From contig NZ_JBPDIH010000007.1 of the NCBI RefSeq assembly GCF_052030545.1, positions 124,001 to 188,000 on the forward strand: a DNA stretch of 64,000 nt, in the 5' to 3' direction. The stretch is from CANMXU01 sp052030545. GTDB lineage: Bacteria > Pseudomonadota > Gammaproteobacteria > Enterobacterales > Alteromonadaceae. Position 1 is the first letter of the stretch. Each line of letters starts with the position of its first letter. The notes beneath the pieces are model-generated. The model was not told where the DNA came from and did no database searches. It saw only the letters and a program-made list of their open reading frames with translations. Below are positions 16,493 through 24,801 of this stretch, in pieces. Position numbers and translations under genes: made by a program.

Positions 16493-16687
16493 TTAAGCAA
16501 CGTTAGGTTGTGCTTCCGCTATTTGCATTAATTTATTATTAAGCACTTTTTTGGCACAACAACAACATTGGCCGCATTGCGTACCAACTTTTAATTCTGC
16601 CGCTAAATCGCGCATAGTTTCATTGCCGTTATCAACCGCAGCTTCTATGTGTGAATCAGTAACACCATGGCAAATACAAACGTACAT
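16493..16687 (-). CDS. bfd: bacterioferritin-associated ferredoxin Bfd
   Basis: Starting at the ATG at 16687 the product has 64 residues and begins MYVCICHG like E. coli Bfd; the longer frame would need TTG at 16699. The [2Fe-2S] ligands Cys4, Cys6, Cys38 and Cys41 are in the expected places (C-x-C near the start and CGQC). Three more cysteines follow directly (CGQCCCC), which is unusual. Bfd binds bacterioferritin near the heme and passes electrons that reduce and release stored iron. Bfd genes are usually induced by iron shortage; a Fur-box-like site lies about 45-60 bases upstream. It has its own promoter region separate from the two bfr genes. Confidence 0.92.
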   Translation of the reverse strand: MYVCICHGVTDSHIEAAVDNGNETMRDLAAELKVGTQCGQCCCCAKKVLNNKLMQIAEAQPNVA

Positions 16688-16731
16688 ATCTTTTCTCAAC
16701 TCGTTTAACTTGGGTCTAATGCTAAACTAAA

Positions 16732-16746
16732 CAAGAATGATTATCA
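16732..16746. promoter_or_regulatory. Fur-box-like site upstream of bfd
   Basis: CAAGAAT-G-ATTATCA matches 11 of 14 positions of the 7-1-7 motif, with a perfect right half. It lies 45 bases upstream of the bfd start, where binding would block its promoter. Confidence 0.55.
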
Positions 16747-16801
16747 ATAAGAATAAGTTGATTAAGGTCAATAAATCAACACTGAGATATAAATCATTAA
16801 A

Positions 16802-16816
16802 TGATAATGATTCTCA
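16802..16816. promoter_or_regulatory. strong Fur-box-like site between bfd and the downstream plus-strand gene
   Basis: TGATAAT-G-ATTCTCA matches 13 of 14 positions of the 7-1-7 Fur motif. It lies 60 bases upstream of the ATG at 16876 and about 115 bases upstream of bfd on the other strand. It is therefore placed to control the plus-strand gene and possibly both. Confidence 0.75.
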
Positions 16817-16875
16817 CTTGTGTTTGGGTTTTATAGAGAGTATTCTTTTATCGTAAGATCAAAATTAAAGGAAGA

Positions 16876-17307
16876 ATGATGCAACCTTGGCAAACACTGT
16901 TAGTGGCAGGAAATAACTACTTAAACCAGCAACAATGGCATTTGGCTGAAAACGCTTATCGAGCAGCAGAGGTCATGCTAAGTGAGTCATGGGAAAAAGA
17001 CGCTACCAATGAACAGCTGTTAAATGCTTGGATCACAGCCAATCATAACCTTGCTATTTTGCATGAAATGCAAGGTGAGCATAAAACTTCTTTTCAATAC
17101 TTAGTATTAGCGCATAAACGCGTACTGTTGTTAGCTCAGGCTCGCCATTTACCCAAACATACAATGACGATGATTATTGAAGCGATTAAAACAACGTTAA
17201 CGCCAATTACGCTTTTTAGAAACAAATACCCTATTTGTGATCATTGCATTACTGCGATAATGGAAGTGAAGCAGTTAGTTAATGAAAGCGATGTTGGCAT
17301 TCACTAA
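16876..17307 (+). CDS. hypothetical TPR-like protein behind a Fur box
   Basis: I do not recognise this 143-residue protein as a named family. Residues 8-85 look helical and tetratricopeptide-like (GNNYLNQQQWHLAENAYRAA, then NHNLAILHEMQGEHKTSFQ), so it may be a small helical scaffold. A CDHC motif lies near residue 116. There is no signal peptide, so it is probably cytoplasmic. AAAGGAAG precedes tandem ATG codons at 16876 and 16879. The strong Fur-box-like site 60 bases upstream suggests iron-repressed expression together with bfd. The next gene follows after 89 bases. Confidence 0.6.
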   Translation: MMQPWQTLLVAGNNYLNQQQWHLAENAYRAAEVMLSESWEKDATNEQLLNAWITANHNLAILHEMQGEHKTSFQYLVLAHKRVLLLAQARHLPKHTMTMIIEAIKTTLTPITLFRNKYPICDHCITAIMEVKQLVNESDVGIH

Positions 17308-17396
17308 CAAGTAAGCTATGTGCTTTTAATTTCTAATTTTTAATGGAATAACCCGTACTTAAAGATGCTGAATAATACGTTAGCAAGGAGTTTAAA

Positions 17397-17720
17397 ATGA
17401 GTTTTTTAGGATTTAAAATTTTAAAAGTTACTGATAACAATATGGCACCGATTATACCTCAAGGCAGTCGTATTCTTGTTAATCATTGGTTTAACTCACT
17501 TTTTGTTAGTGTAAATAGTATTATTGTCATTCATCACCATTTTTATGGTGAAGTGCTTAAGAAAGTTACTGTGATTGATAAGTATGGTTTTATCTGGAGC
17601 CGAGATGAAAACGATAACTACCACAGTATTGAAAAAATCGGACCGGTAAGTAAAAGGCAGGTTTTAGCTAAGGTTTTATATGTATTTAAAGGTGAGCAAA
17701 AACAAGCAGTAGAAAATTGA
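17397..17720 (+). CDS. S24/S26 peptidase-like protein lacking the catalytic serine
   Basis: The 107-residue protein resembles the small S24/S26 (LexA/signal-peptidase-like) domain, including the nickel-SOD maturation protease group: VTDNNMAPIIPQGSRILV (residues 11-28) corresponds to the usual V-x-G-x-S-M-x-P-x-I-x-x-G-x-x-V-L-V. The residue before the methionine, normally the serine nucleophile, is Asn15. The candidate lysine is present in EVLKKVTVI. As read, it should be inactive as a Ser-Lys protease, and may be a binding protein or a decayed enzyme. AAGGAG precedes the ATG. No sodN gene is seen in the window. It lies downstream of the Fur-linked TPR-like gene. Confidence 0.6.
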   Translation: MSFLGFKILKVTDNNMAPIIPQGSRILVNHWFNSLFVSVNSIIVIHHHFYGEVLKKVTVIDKYGFIWSRDENDNYHSIEKIGPVSKRQVLAKVLYVFKGEQKQAVEN

Positions 17721-17743
17721 CAAGCTGCAAGTTAAAAACGCGA
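17721..17743. repeat. single decayed copy of the AAGCTGCAAG repeat family
   Basis: ACAAGCTGCAAGTTAAAA starts directly after the stop codon of the preceding gene and matches the core of the repeats at 14673 and 28146. Only one unit is visible. Confidence 0.55.
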
Positions 17744-17798
17744 ATAAATGGCGCTAGCTGCCCATAGCTTAAGGTATTTGGGGAGTGAAGGACTTAGC

Positions 17799-17835
17799 TA
17801 ACCGCTGAGTTTATCGAAGACAAATTCAGCGGTTA
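17799..17835. other. hairpin between convergent genes
   Basis: TAACCGCTGA (17799-17808) and TCAGCGGTTA (17826-17835) are perfect inverted arms around a 17-base loop. There is no T run on either side, so it is a weak candidate for a bidirectional terminator for the genes ending at 17720 and 17845. Confidence 0.45.
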
Positions 17836-17844
17836 TAAAGTAGA

Positions 17845-19203
17845 TCATTTATCGGCTTGATTTTGAGCAAACGGATGACGAGTTGTGCCACCTTCATCTA
17901 AATAGCGCATGATAATGCCAAAGGCTAAATCGAGCTCGGTATCGAGTTTTACAAATACTTTATGGCCAGAGCCTTTGGCGTCAGTCACTTCTTCACCCTT
18001 TTTATTTTCCATATATTCTAAGGTAAAGGTAACATTGCCTTTTGGCGTCATTAGCTCAAGTTGGTCGCCGGTTAAAAACTTATTTTTAACATCAATTTCA
18101 ATTAAGCCTTGTTCATTTTTACCGACAACTTCACCAACAAATTGTTGAGTATCACTTTTTGAATAACCGTAGTCATAATTTTGTGTATCACCATGGCGGT
18201 GACGCTGTAAGAAGCCTTCGGTATAACCGCGGTGAGCAAGATGCTCTAAATCGGTATTTAACTGTGGGTTAAATGGCTTTTCACCCATCGAATCTAAAAT
18301 TGCTTGGTTATAGATTTGCGCGGTACGGGCACAATAATAAAAAGACTTAGTACGGCCTTCAATTTTTAGTGAGTGCACACCCATTTTCACCAAGCGATCA
18401 ACATGCTCAACGGCACGTAAATCTTTTGAATTCATAATGTAAGTGCCATGTTCATCTTCAAAAGCTGGCATGTATTCGCCAGGGCGGCCTTGCTCTTGTA
18501 ATAAAACAATATCGTCGATTGGCTTTTCTTCCGGCATGATAATTTCAACAGGGTTGGCAATAACATCACCGGTTTCTGTTTCTGAAGCTGAGTGCACGTC
18601 ATACTTCCAACGACAAGAGTTAGTACAGGTACCTTGGTTAGGATCGCGTTTATTGATATAGCCAGATAGCAAGCAACGTCCTGAATAGGCCATGCATAAT
18701 GCGCCGTGCACAAATACTTCAATTTCCATTTCAGGGCAGCGCATACGAATTTCTTCAATTTCATCAAGGGATAATTCACGCGATAAAATCACCCGTACAA
18801 CACCTTGTTGATACCAAAATTTAACCGTTGCCCAGTTAACCGTATTTGATTGCACCGATAAGTGAATCGGCATGTCAGGAAACTGTTCACGTACCATCAT
18901 GATCAAACCAGGATCAGACATGATCAAGGCATCTGGCCCCATTTTTACTACTGGTTCAATATCTTTTAAGAAGGTTTTAAGCTTGCTGTTATGTGGCGCA
19001 ATGTTATTAACTAGGTAGAATTTTTTACCTAATTCGTGTGCTTCGTTAATACCTATTTGAATATTCTCAAGGTTAAATTCGTTATTACGAACGCGAAGTG
19101 AATAACGAGGTTGGCCTGCATATACGGCGTCAGCGCCATAAGCAAAGGCATAACGCATATTTTTAAGGCTACCAGCAGGAGAGAGAAGTTCAGGTTTTAA
19201 CAT
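17845..19203 (-). CDS. trhP: U32-family tRNA hydroxylation protein TrhP (YegQ)
   Basis: The 452-residue protein matches E. coli YegQ/TrhP closely from the first residues (PELLSPAGSLKNMRYAFAYG), with the U32 signature EVFVHGALCMAYSGRCLLSGY and the cluster-binding cysteines in CTNSCRW. TrhP makes 5-hydroxyuridine at position 34 of certain tRNAs, using prephenate and an Fe-S protein; despite the family name it is not a peptidase. The length fits the long U32 form with a C-terminal beta-barrel domain (from about residue 355). It stands alone, with a convergent hypothetical gene downstream. Confidence 0.93.
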   Translation of the reverse strand: MLKPELLSPAGSLKNMRYAFAYGADAVYAGQPRYSLRVRNNEFNLENIQIGINEAHELGKKFYLVNNIAPHNSKLKTFLKDIEPVVKMGPDALIMSDPGLIMMVREQFPDMPIHLSVQSNTVNWATVKFWYQQGVVRVILSRELSLDEIEEIRMRCPEMEIEVFVHGALCMAYSGRCLLSGYINKRDPNQGTCTNSCRWKYDVHSASETETGDVIANPVEIIMPEEKPIDDIVLLQEQGRPGEYMPAFEDEHGTYIMNSKDLRAVEHVDRLVKMGVHSLKIEGRTKSFYYCARTAQIYNQAILDSMGEKPFNPQLNTDLEHLAHRGYTEGFLQRHRHGDTQNYDYGYSKSDTQQFVGEVVGKNEQGLIEIDVKNKFLTGDQLELMTPKGNVTFTLEYMENKKGEEVTDAKGSGHKVFVKLDTELDLAFGIIMRYLDEGGTTRHPFAQNQADK

Positions 19204-19440
19204 AAGGGTACTAACTCGACAAATTTGCGCGTATTTTAAGAGCAGCGCACTATTTACGCAAGTTTAGCGGTTGATTCAGCGCAATAAATTGTGCAACTAA
19301 TTGTACGAAAAATGCACACCAAAACAGTTTGTTTAAAATTTAATGATAATTTGTTGAAAAATTAGCAAATTAAATGATGACATTGAAAATTTTGTGCTAA
19401 GTTTTTAATAGTAGCATTAAGAATAATAAGGATACTATTT

Positions 19441-20283
19441 ATGGGCACTGAAAACGCGCTGTATACAATTTTAGTTGAGAAAATCAATCAAGATGCTTTA
19501 GTTTTACCAACGTTACCTGAAGTAGCACTTAAGGTTCGTCAAGCAGCTGATGATCCGGAAGTTAACTTGAATAAAATGAGCGATATTATTGCTCAAGATC
19601 CCGCACTGTCATTAGGCATGTTAAAAGTGGCCAATAGTGCAGTGTTAGGGCGAAGTGTTAAAGTTGAGACGGTAAACCAAGCCGTTACACGTATCGGCCT
19701 AAGGCAAATTAAAAGCATTGCAACCGCGATGGCATTAGAGCAAGTCTTTGTTTCTGAGAATGAAATTGTTGCCAGTTACTTGAAAAAATCGTGGGCAAAA
19801 ACCATAGATATTTCATCAGTTGCCATCGCATTGATGACCTTATATGTACAAAAACATAAACATACTTCAATGACATTAGATGTCTTAACGTTAGCAGCAT
19901 TGGTGCATAACATTGGGGTGTTGCCGATATTAACCGAAGCGGAAAAGCATGCTGATGTATTTGCTAATCCAACCTTCTTGCAACAAGCTATTATTAAGCT
20001 GTCGAGTAAAATTGGCGCTGAGGTAACTAAAAAATGGGGCTTTTCTGAGGAGTTTACCGCTGTAGTTGAAAACTGGAGTGACTTAACCGTGCTACCAAAA
20101 GAAGTGCACTATCTAGACTTTATTCGTGCCGGTGCCATTTATCATGATATTTTCAAAAATGCGTCAACTAAAGAAGTGTTATTGAAAAATTATGTGGCTA
20201 AAGAAATACTGCCAGATGAAAATTATATGCAAACACCTGAATTTTTAGACTTGGTAACCGATATTAAAACGATGTTCTCTTAA
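19441..20283 (+). CDS. HDOD-domain signalling protein
   Basis: The 280-residue protein consists of one HDOD domain: LPTLPEVALKVRQAADDP (residues 22-39), IIAQDPALSLGMLKVANSA, then VTRIGLRQIKSIATAMAL. The HD position reads ALVHNIGVLPI, so the metal-binding HD pair is HN, as expected for the catalytically inactive HDOD group. HDOD proteins act as regulatory scaffolds in signalling and stress responses. The ribosome-binding site is AATAAGGA. It is monocistronic. The input and partners cannot be told from the sequence. Confidence 0.85.
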   Translation: MGTENALYTILVEKINQDALVLPTLPEVALKVRQAADDPEVNLNKMSDIIAQDPALSLGMLKVANSAVLGRSVKVETVNQAVTRIGLRQIKSIATAMALEQVFVSENEIVASYLKKSWAKTIDISSVAIALMTLYVQKHKHTSMTLDVLTLAALVHNIGVLPILTEAEKHADVFANPTFLQQAIIKLSSKIGAEVTKKWGFSEEFTAVVENWSDLTVLPKEVHYLDFIRAGAIYHDIFKNASTKEVLLKNYVAKEILPDENYMQTPEFLDLVTDIKTMFS

Positions 20284-20337
20284 ATGAGCTTGCTTTGGTC
20301 GTTTAAGCGTTAACTCTTTAATCATTAGCTCTTTAAC

Positions 20338-20383
20338 AGTTAAGCCTTATATACCCGACTTGATATGGTAATAAGGCTTAACT
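20338..20383. other. hairpin between convergent HDOD and rdgC genes
   Basis: AGTTAAGCCTTAT (20338-20350) and ATAAGGCTTAACT (20371-20383) are perfect 13-bp inverted arms with a 20-base loop. The position between two converging genes suggests a bidirectional transcription end, but the T runs are poor. Confidence 0.5.
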
Positions 20384-20401
20384 TAAGCAAAAATCGCTAG
20401 A

Positions 20402-21325
20402 TTACTCTTTTTCTAGGCAGTCGGTAGCCTTTAATGAAAACTCAGCTAATAAATCGCCAATAAAGCGGTTTAACTCACCCGCCATTAAGGCGAAATCTGC
20501 GTCAATTCGCGCAACAATATCGTCTTTATCAATATCATCATTTTGTTCATGCAATACGTCATAAAATTTTAAACGTTTAATGGCTAAGTCATCGCATAAA
20601 ATAAACGACATTGCTTCATCCCACTCTAATGCAAGTTTTACTACATACTTGTCTGCATCTAAGTGCGCTTTAATTTCATCACTGCCCAAGTCTTGATTTT
20701 TAACACGTACTACCGCGCCATCGTCGCCAAGAGCGTTAAATTCAGCTTCCATTCCTAACTGAAAATTTTCACCTAAGTTGTTTTCTGTTAACCAGTCTGT
20801 CATTAATTCGTCTGGAGCTTGCTCAGGCGATAAACTTGTTACTGGTAAAGTACCTAATACTTTTCTTAATAATGCCAAAAAGTCTTCAGCTTTGCCGCGA
20901 CTGCTGGTATTGATAACAACAATATTGTGCTCAGGATTGATGTAAGCATGGGTATCAGAAATACGAGAAAAAGCACGTGGCAATAACTCAAAAATAATAT
21001 CTTCTTTAAATTGCTCTTTTTCTTTCTTGGTGGCGTTTCGGCTTTGCTCTTCTTCTAATTTAGCAATTTTTTCTTCTAACTGTTCTTTGATAACAGGCGC
21101 AGGTAAGATTTTTTCTTCTTTGCGTGCACACAATAAATAATTGCCGTTAACCCCATGAACACAGGTATTACCGTGCTTACCAAGTGCATTGACCCAACCA
21201 AAATGCGACTGCTCAGTTGACCCACAAGGCGTAAATAAGTGTTCACTTAAGTGTTTTTCTAAATCTTGTTCAGACCATTCAAAAGGGCGAGTAAAGGCGA
21301 AAAAATAAAGGTTTTTAAACCACAT
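20402..21325 (-). CDS. rdgC: recombination-associated protein RdgC
   Basis: From the ATG at 21325 the product has 307 residues and begins MWFKNLYFFAFTRPFEWS, as in E. coli RdgC (303 residues). The upstream TTG at 21370 adds a non-conserved tail and is rejected. Conserved blocks FTPCGSTEQSHFGWVNALG and SFILCDDLAIKRLKFYDVL are present. RdgC forms a ring-shaped dimer on DNA and limits RecA-promoted strand exchange. An acidic, lysine-rich linker sits near residues 88-110. The gene is monocistronic and convergent with the HDOD gene. Confidence 0.95.
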   Translation of the reverse strand: MWFKNLYFFAFTRPFEWSEQDLEKHLSEHLFTPCGSTEQSHFGWVNALGKHGNTCVHGVNGNYLLCARKEEKILPAPVIKEQLEEKIAKLEEEQSRNATKKEKEQFKEDIIFELLPRAFSRISDTHAYINPEHNIVVINTSSRGKAEDFLALLRKVLGTLPVTSLSPEQAPDELMTDWLTENNLGENFQLGMEAEFNALGDDGAVVRVKNQDLGSDEIKAHLDADKYVVKLALEWDEAMSFILCDDLAIKRLKFYDVLHEQNDDIDKDDIVARIDADFALMAGELNRFIGDLLAEFSLKATDCLEKE

Positions 21326-21470
21326 AAAGAAATATCCTATTGACCCTAAAAATTTGGGGCTGTATTGCAAATAATGTAAGAGGGCAATATTAACGTAATT
21401 AAGAACCTTAGGTACATCTATTTATAAGAGGAGTTGTGTTTTTCTCTGCTTGAGGTGTAACTGCGTTTAG

Positions 21471-23228
21471 CTAAAAGCTAGCTTGTTGCATGTCTGGAAA
21501 TTCAATATCGTAACTTAAGCCCTTACCTAATTCGCTCTCTACATTGATACTACCGTTAAGGGTATCTTGAACTAAGTTTTGAATAATATGAGTGCCTAAG
21601 CCTGTGCCGCCTTGGCCAGCTTTAGTGGTATAGAAAGGGTCGAAGAACTGCTCTAAGCCCTCGGGAGAAACACCAATGCCATTGTCGTGATAACGTATCA
21701 ATAAGTTGTTATCTTTTTCTTGTACTTTAATGACAATTTCACCTTGGTTGATACCTTCAAAACCATGAAAAATTGAATTGATGATCAGGTTGGTAATAAT
21801 TTGCGCGATAGCACCAGCGTGGCAATAAATTTCAACATCATTTGAGCAGTCAACGGTAACAATATGATTGGTCTTTTTTAATTTTGGGTGCAGTGATTGA
21901 ATAATTTCACTTAAATATTGTTTGATGTTTATTTTTCGAATTTTGTCATTGGTTTGGTCAACGGCAACTTGTTTATAACTGGAAATTAATTCAGAAGCGC
22001 GATTTAAGTTATTGACCAATAATTCAATACTATGGCTAGCATTGTTAGTGAAATCTTCCAGTGCACGTTTTGATAATCTTTGTTGCTCAATATTATCTTT
22101 AAGTTCGTTTAGTAAGTCTGATAAATACGTCGTTGAAGTTATACTGACACCAATCGGTGTATTTATTTCGTGTGAAACCTCAGCCGATAACATACCGAGT
22201 GATGCCATTTTCTCAGCTTCAATTAGCCTGTCTTGTGCTTTATTAAGCTCGTGAATCGAACTTTTAAGATTTTGGTTGGTTTCTTTTAAAGTTTGTTCTG
22301 TTTTACTGCGACGCTTGTTTTCTTCTTTTAATTGCGTTTGTTGAGCAATAAGCTCACGTTGCTGAGTTTCCATTTTTAACATGGTCGTGCTTAATGAAGA
22401 GGTTTTTTTAGCAACCTCTTGCTCTAGCATTAAGTTATGCTCGTCGAGCTTATCATTGGCGGCAATGGTTTCTTGTTGGGCGAGAGCAAAGCGCTCTTTA
22501 TACAGTACCAGTTCATCAATCAAATTATTGTAGGAGTTCTTAAGTACGTTAAGCTCATTGCGTTCGTAACCAATAGAATGCAGTTTTGATGCTTCAGGAT
22601 CGTCAAGATCAAACTGATTAATTTGTTGGGTAAGCTGATTGAGGGGATTGGTCAATAATTGGTTAAACGCGAGCGAAAACAAAAAGATCAATGCGGCCGT
22701 TTTTACCATAGCGTTGCCGATCAAAAAATAAATACCCACTTCGATGCGGTTAAATATAACCTGATTGCTTGATAATAACGTGACAGTGCCAACACGTGTT
22801 GTGCGCCCTGAAAATTCAAATATTAACGGGAAAGTATGCCCAAATAACCCTTGGTCGGTTGAATTAATGTTGAGGGCATTCACTTGAGCATCGTCAGTAG
22901 ACTCGTATATATAGCTACCTGTGTCACCAATTTCACCTAATTGAGCGATAATTTGATCGTTTTCATCACTTACCGTAATGCCTTTGATCATTGGAATAGC
23001 GACTAAGCCGTCAGCAATATCTAGCGCTTGTTGAGTATTAAGTTCCCATACCGCTCTCGTTAAACTGCCACTGAAGGTTTTTTCTAATGTTAATAGCTCA
23101 CTAATAATATGGCTTTTGGTATTGAAGTACTCCGCACCAATCTGCACGCAGGTAACGATAAAGGTCAAAATAAAATAGAAAGACAAAACGCGAGTTAGTA
23201 GCTTTCTAGATATGCTGGTTACTTTCAT
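21471..23228 (-). CDS. membrane sensor histidine kinase, orphan
   Basis: The 585-residue protein has a transmembrane helix (about 11-30), a periplasmic sensor region (about 31-165, CHASE-like, with SGSLTRAVWELNTQQAL), a second helix (about 168-190), a HAMP-like segment, a long coiled coil (about 235-340), and a kinase core: phospho-acceptor LGMLSAEVSHEINTPIGV, N box NLIINSIFHGF, G boxes DNGIGV and GGTGLGTHI. It should autophosphorylate in response to a periplasmic signal. No response regulator is encoded beside it; phoB 1.6 kb away already has its own kinase, PhoR. The upstream gap 23229-23581 separates it from the divergent porin. Confidence 0.85.
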   Translation of the reverse strand: MKVTSISRKLLTRVLSFYFILTFIVTCVQIGAEYFNTKSHIISELLTLEKTFSGSLTRAVWELNTQQALDIADGLVAIPMIKGITVSDENDQIIAQLGEIGDTGSYIYESTDDAQVNALNINSTDQGLFGHTFPLIFEFSGRTTRVGTVTLLSSNQVIFNRIEVGIYFLIGNAMVKTAALIFLFSLAFNQLLTNPLNQLTQQINQFDLDDPEASKLHSIGYERNELNVLKNSYNNLIDELVLYKERFALAQQETIAANDKLDEHNLMLEQEVAKKTSSLSTTMLKMETQQRELIAQQTQLKEENKRRSKTEQTLKETNQNLKSSIHELNKAQDRLIEAEKMASLGMLSAEVSHEINTPIGVSITSTTYLSDLLNELKDNIEQQRLSKRALEDFTNNASHSIELLVNNLNRASELISSYKQVAVDQTNDKIRKINIKQYLSEIIQSLHPKLKKTNHIVTVDCSNDVEIYCHAGAIAQIITNLIINSIFHGFEGINQGEIVIKVQEKDNNLLIRYHDNGIGVSPEGLEQFFDPFYTTKAGQGGTGLGTHIIQNLVQDTLNGSINVESELGKGLSYDIEFPDMQQASF

Positions 23229-23581
23229 GCAAGTGTCGTTTTTTTAGTACTTTATTTGATTTTAGACATTTTATGGCCTGATAAAAGTTTTTTTTAGAAA
23301 TATTTGCTTTTTTGTATAAAAAATAACGTTTAGCATAAAAATGCAGCTATATATAAGTAGCAAACCAATAAAAATAAAAGAAAAACTCAGTGCCTCGCGT
23401 ATTAAAAACTTAATAAATGTGTAACTTATTTGTAAAGCGAAGACTGTATATTTCCAAATAAGATGGGAATTTATTCGTCTTTTTTAATTTGTGTCATTAA
23501 TCTGTAATAAAACGTTAATATTATTGCCGGCATTGAAACTTTGAACAAAAAAATAGTATTTATCAATTAAGGTATAACAAC
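23229..23581. other. 353-bp divergent intergenic region, kinase and porin promoters
   Basis: The region is very AT-rich, with several A and T tracts (about 23285-23400). The only clear signal is the Pho box at 23491-23508 near the porin side. No ORF, terminator or inverted repeat of note was found in the rest. Confidence 0.6.
23491..23508 (+). promoter_or_regulatory. Pho box upstream of the porin gene
   Basis: GTGTCAT-TAAT-CTGTAAT matches the PhoB direct repeat CTGTCAT-n4-CTGTCAT at 12 of 14 positions. A -10-like TAATAT follows at about 23516, at the spacing expected for a PhoB-activated promoter. Confidence 0.8.
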
Positions 23582-24571
23582 ATGAAATTTGTAAAAAACG
23601 CTCTATCAATAGCTATGTGTTCATTATTCACATTACCTGCATTTGCTGCAGATAAAGATGCTGAATTAGTAGATTTTTACGGTAAGGTTAATATTTCTGT
23701 TCAAGCAACAGATGAAGGTGACTTTAAAGAGAAAGAATTAAAAAGTAACGCTTCTCGTGTTGGTGTGAAAGGAAAGTATGAATTAGCTCATGGGTTAACT
23801 GCCATTTACAAGTTAGAGTTTGAAGTTAATATCGACGGCGACTCTAGCGAAACATTAAAAGCACGTAACCAATGGGTTGGTGTTCAAGGTGATTTTGGTG
23901 AACTAACGGTTGGTCGTTCAGATACTACCTTTAAAGTAGCTCAAGGTAAGTTTGATTTATTTAACGATTACGAAGGCGATATCAAGCACTTGTTTGTTGG
24001 TGAAAACAGACTAAGCGATACCATTTCATATAAATCTCCTGTGTACTCAAATGTTCAGTTTTTAGCAACTTACATTTTAACTGAAGATTCAGACTCAGAT
24101 GATTCACTTTCTGTTGCGTTAACATATGGTGACTTAAACCTGAAAAAAACGGATTACTTTTTATCAGTAGCCTACGATAACAAAATGGCGGTAAACAAAG
24201 GTTCTAGCAGCGGTATTAAAGGTGTTCAGTTAAACAATACCCGTATTACTGGTATGTACAACTTCGGAAAATTACGTCTTGGTGGGATGTTAGTTGATAC
24301 TGAACTTGAAAGAAGTGGTAAGTCAGAAAATGGTTACGCGGTAAACGTAGCGTATAAATTTGATAAAGTTCAAGCTAAAGCACAGTTTCAAGAGTTTGCT
24401 GGTTCTAATGCAGTTAGCCTTGGCGCCGACTATAAGTTAGGTAAATCAACTAAAGTATATGCTTGGTATACCGACCGCGAAGGCCTTTCGTATGTTGACT
24501 CTGACATGACAGTTAACTCGATTGCCACTGAAGGTGATTACTTTGCGATTGGTATGGAACAGAAGTTCTAA
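23582..24571 (+). CDS. Gram-negative porin, phosphate-regulated
   Basis: The 329-residue protein has a signal peptide (cut at AFAADKD, after residue 22) and a general porin barrel: VDFYGKVNISVQ as the first strand, RVGVKGKYEL, ARNQWVGVQGDFGELTVGR (the loop-3 region) and a C-terminal phenylalanine in GMEQKF. It would let small anions or nutrients cross the outer membrane. A Pho box upstream and the following phoB-phoR-pstS genes point to a phosphate-starvation role analogous to PhoE or OprP, although the selectivity residues cannot be judged from sequence alone. A terminator follows at 24600. Confidence 0.9.
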   Translation: MKFVKNALSIAMCSLFTLPAFAADKDAELVDFYGKVNISVQATDEGDFKEKELKSNASRVGVKGKYELAHGLTAIYKLEFEVNIDGDSSETLKARNQWVGVQGDFGELTVGRSDTTFKVAQGKFDLFNDYEGDIKHLFVGENRLSDTISYKSPVYSNVQFLATYILTEDSDSDDSLSVALTYGDLNLKKTDYFLSVAYDNKMAVNKGSSSGIKGVQLNNTRITGMYNFGKLRLGGMLVDTELERSGKSENGYAVNVAYKFDKVQAKAQFQEFAGSNAVSLGADYKLGKSTKVYAWYTDREGLSYVDSDMTVNSIATEGDYFAIGMEQKF

Positions 24572-24599
24572 AATAACACTATAGTCTCTTAAATAGATT

Positions 24600-24631
24600 A
24601 AGGTCAGTAATTAGGTTTACTGGCCTTTTTT
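24600..24631 (+). terminator. terminator after the porin gene
   Basis: AAGGTCAGTAA and TTACTGGCCTT pair with one G-U, around a TTAGGT loop, followed by TTTTTT. It lies 28 bases after the stop codon. Confidence 0.85.
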
Positions 24632-24723
24632 GTTAGTGCTTTTGCATTTTTCCCTGTTTTTCTTGGTTTATTAGCCTCTCGTTGATCAATCCTTGGCGTT
24701 ATTGATTATAATTAGTTTTATCC

Positions 24724-24741
24724 CTGTCATAAAATTGTCAC
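24724..24741 (+). promoter_or_regulatory. Pho box upstream of phoB
   Basis: CTGTCAT-AAAA-TTGTCAC: the left half is perfect and the right matches at 5 of 7 positions. It lies 60 bases upstream of the phoB start and implies autoregulation. Confidence 0.85.
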
Positions 24742-24801
24742 AAATATTTAGCACAATGACGTTAATTCAGACATTTATTATAATCTTTTTTGGACTTAGG
24801 T

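Noticed and set aside
16474..16533. 19-codon plus-strand ORF with an AAGGAG motif opposite the bfd 3' end
   Set aside because: The ribosome-binding motif is good, but the peptide is very short, shows no conserved pattern and overlaps bfd. Kept only as a note.
17845..19203. Collagenase-like peptidase role for the U32 protein
   Set aside because: The protein matches YegQ/TrhP closely, a tRNA hydroxylation factor; the peptidase name is historical.
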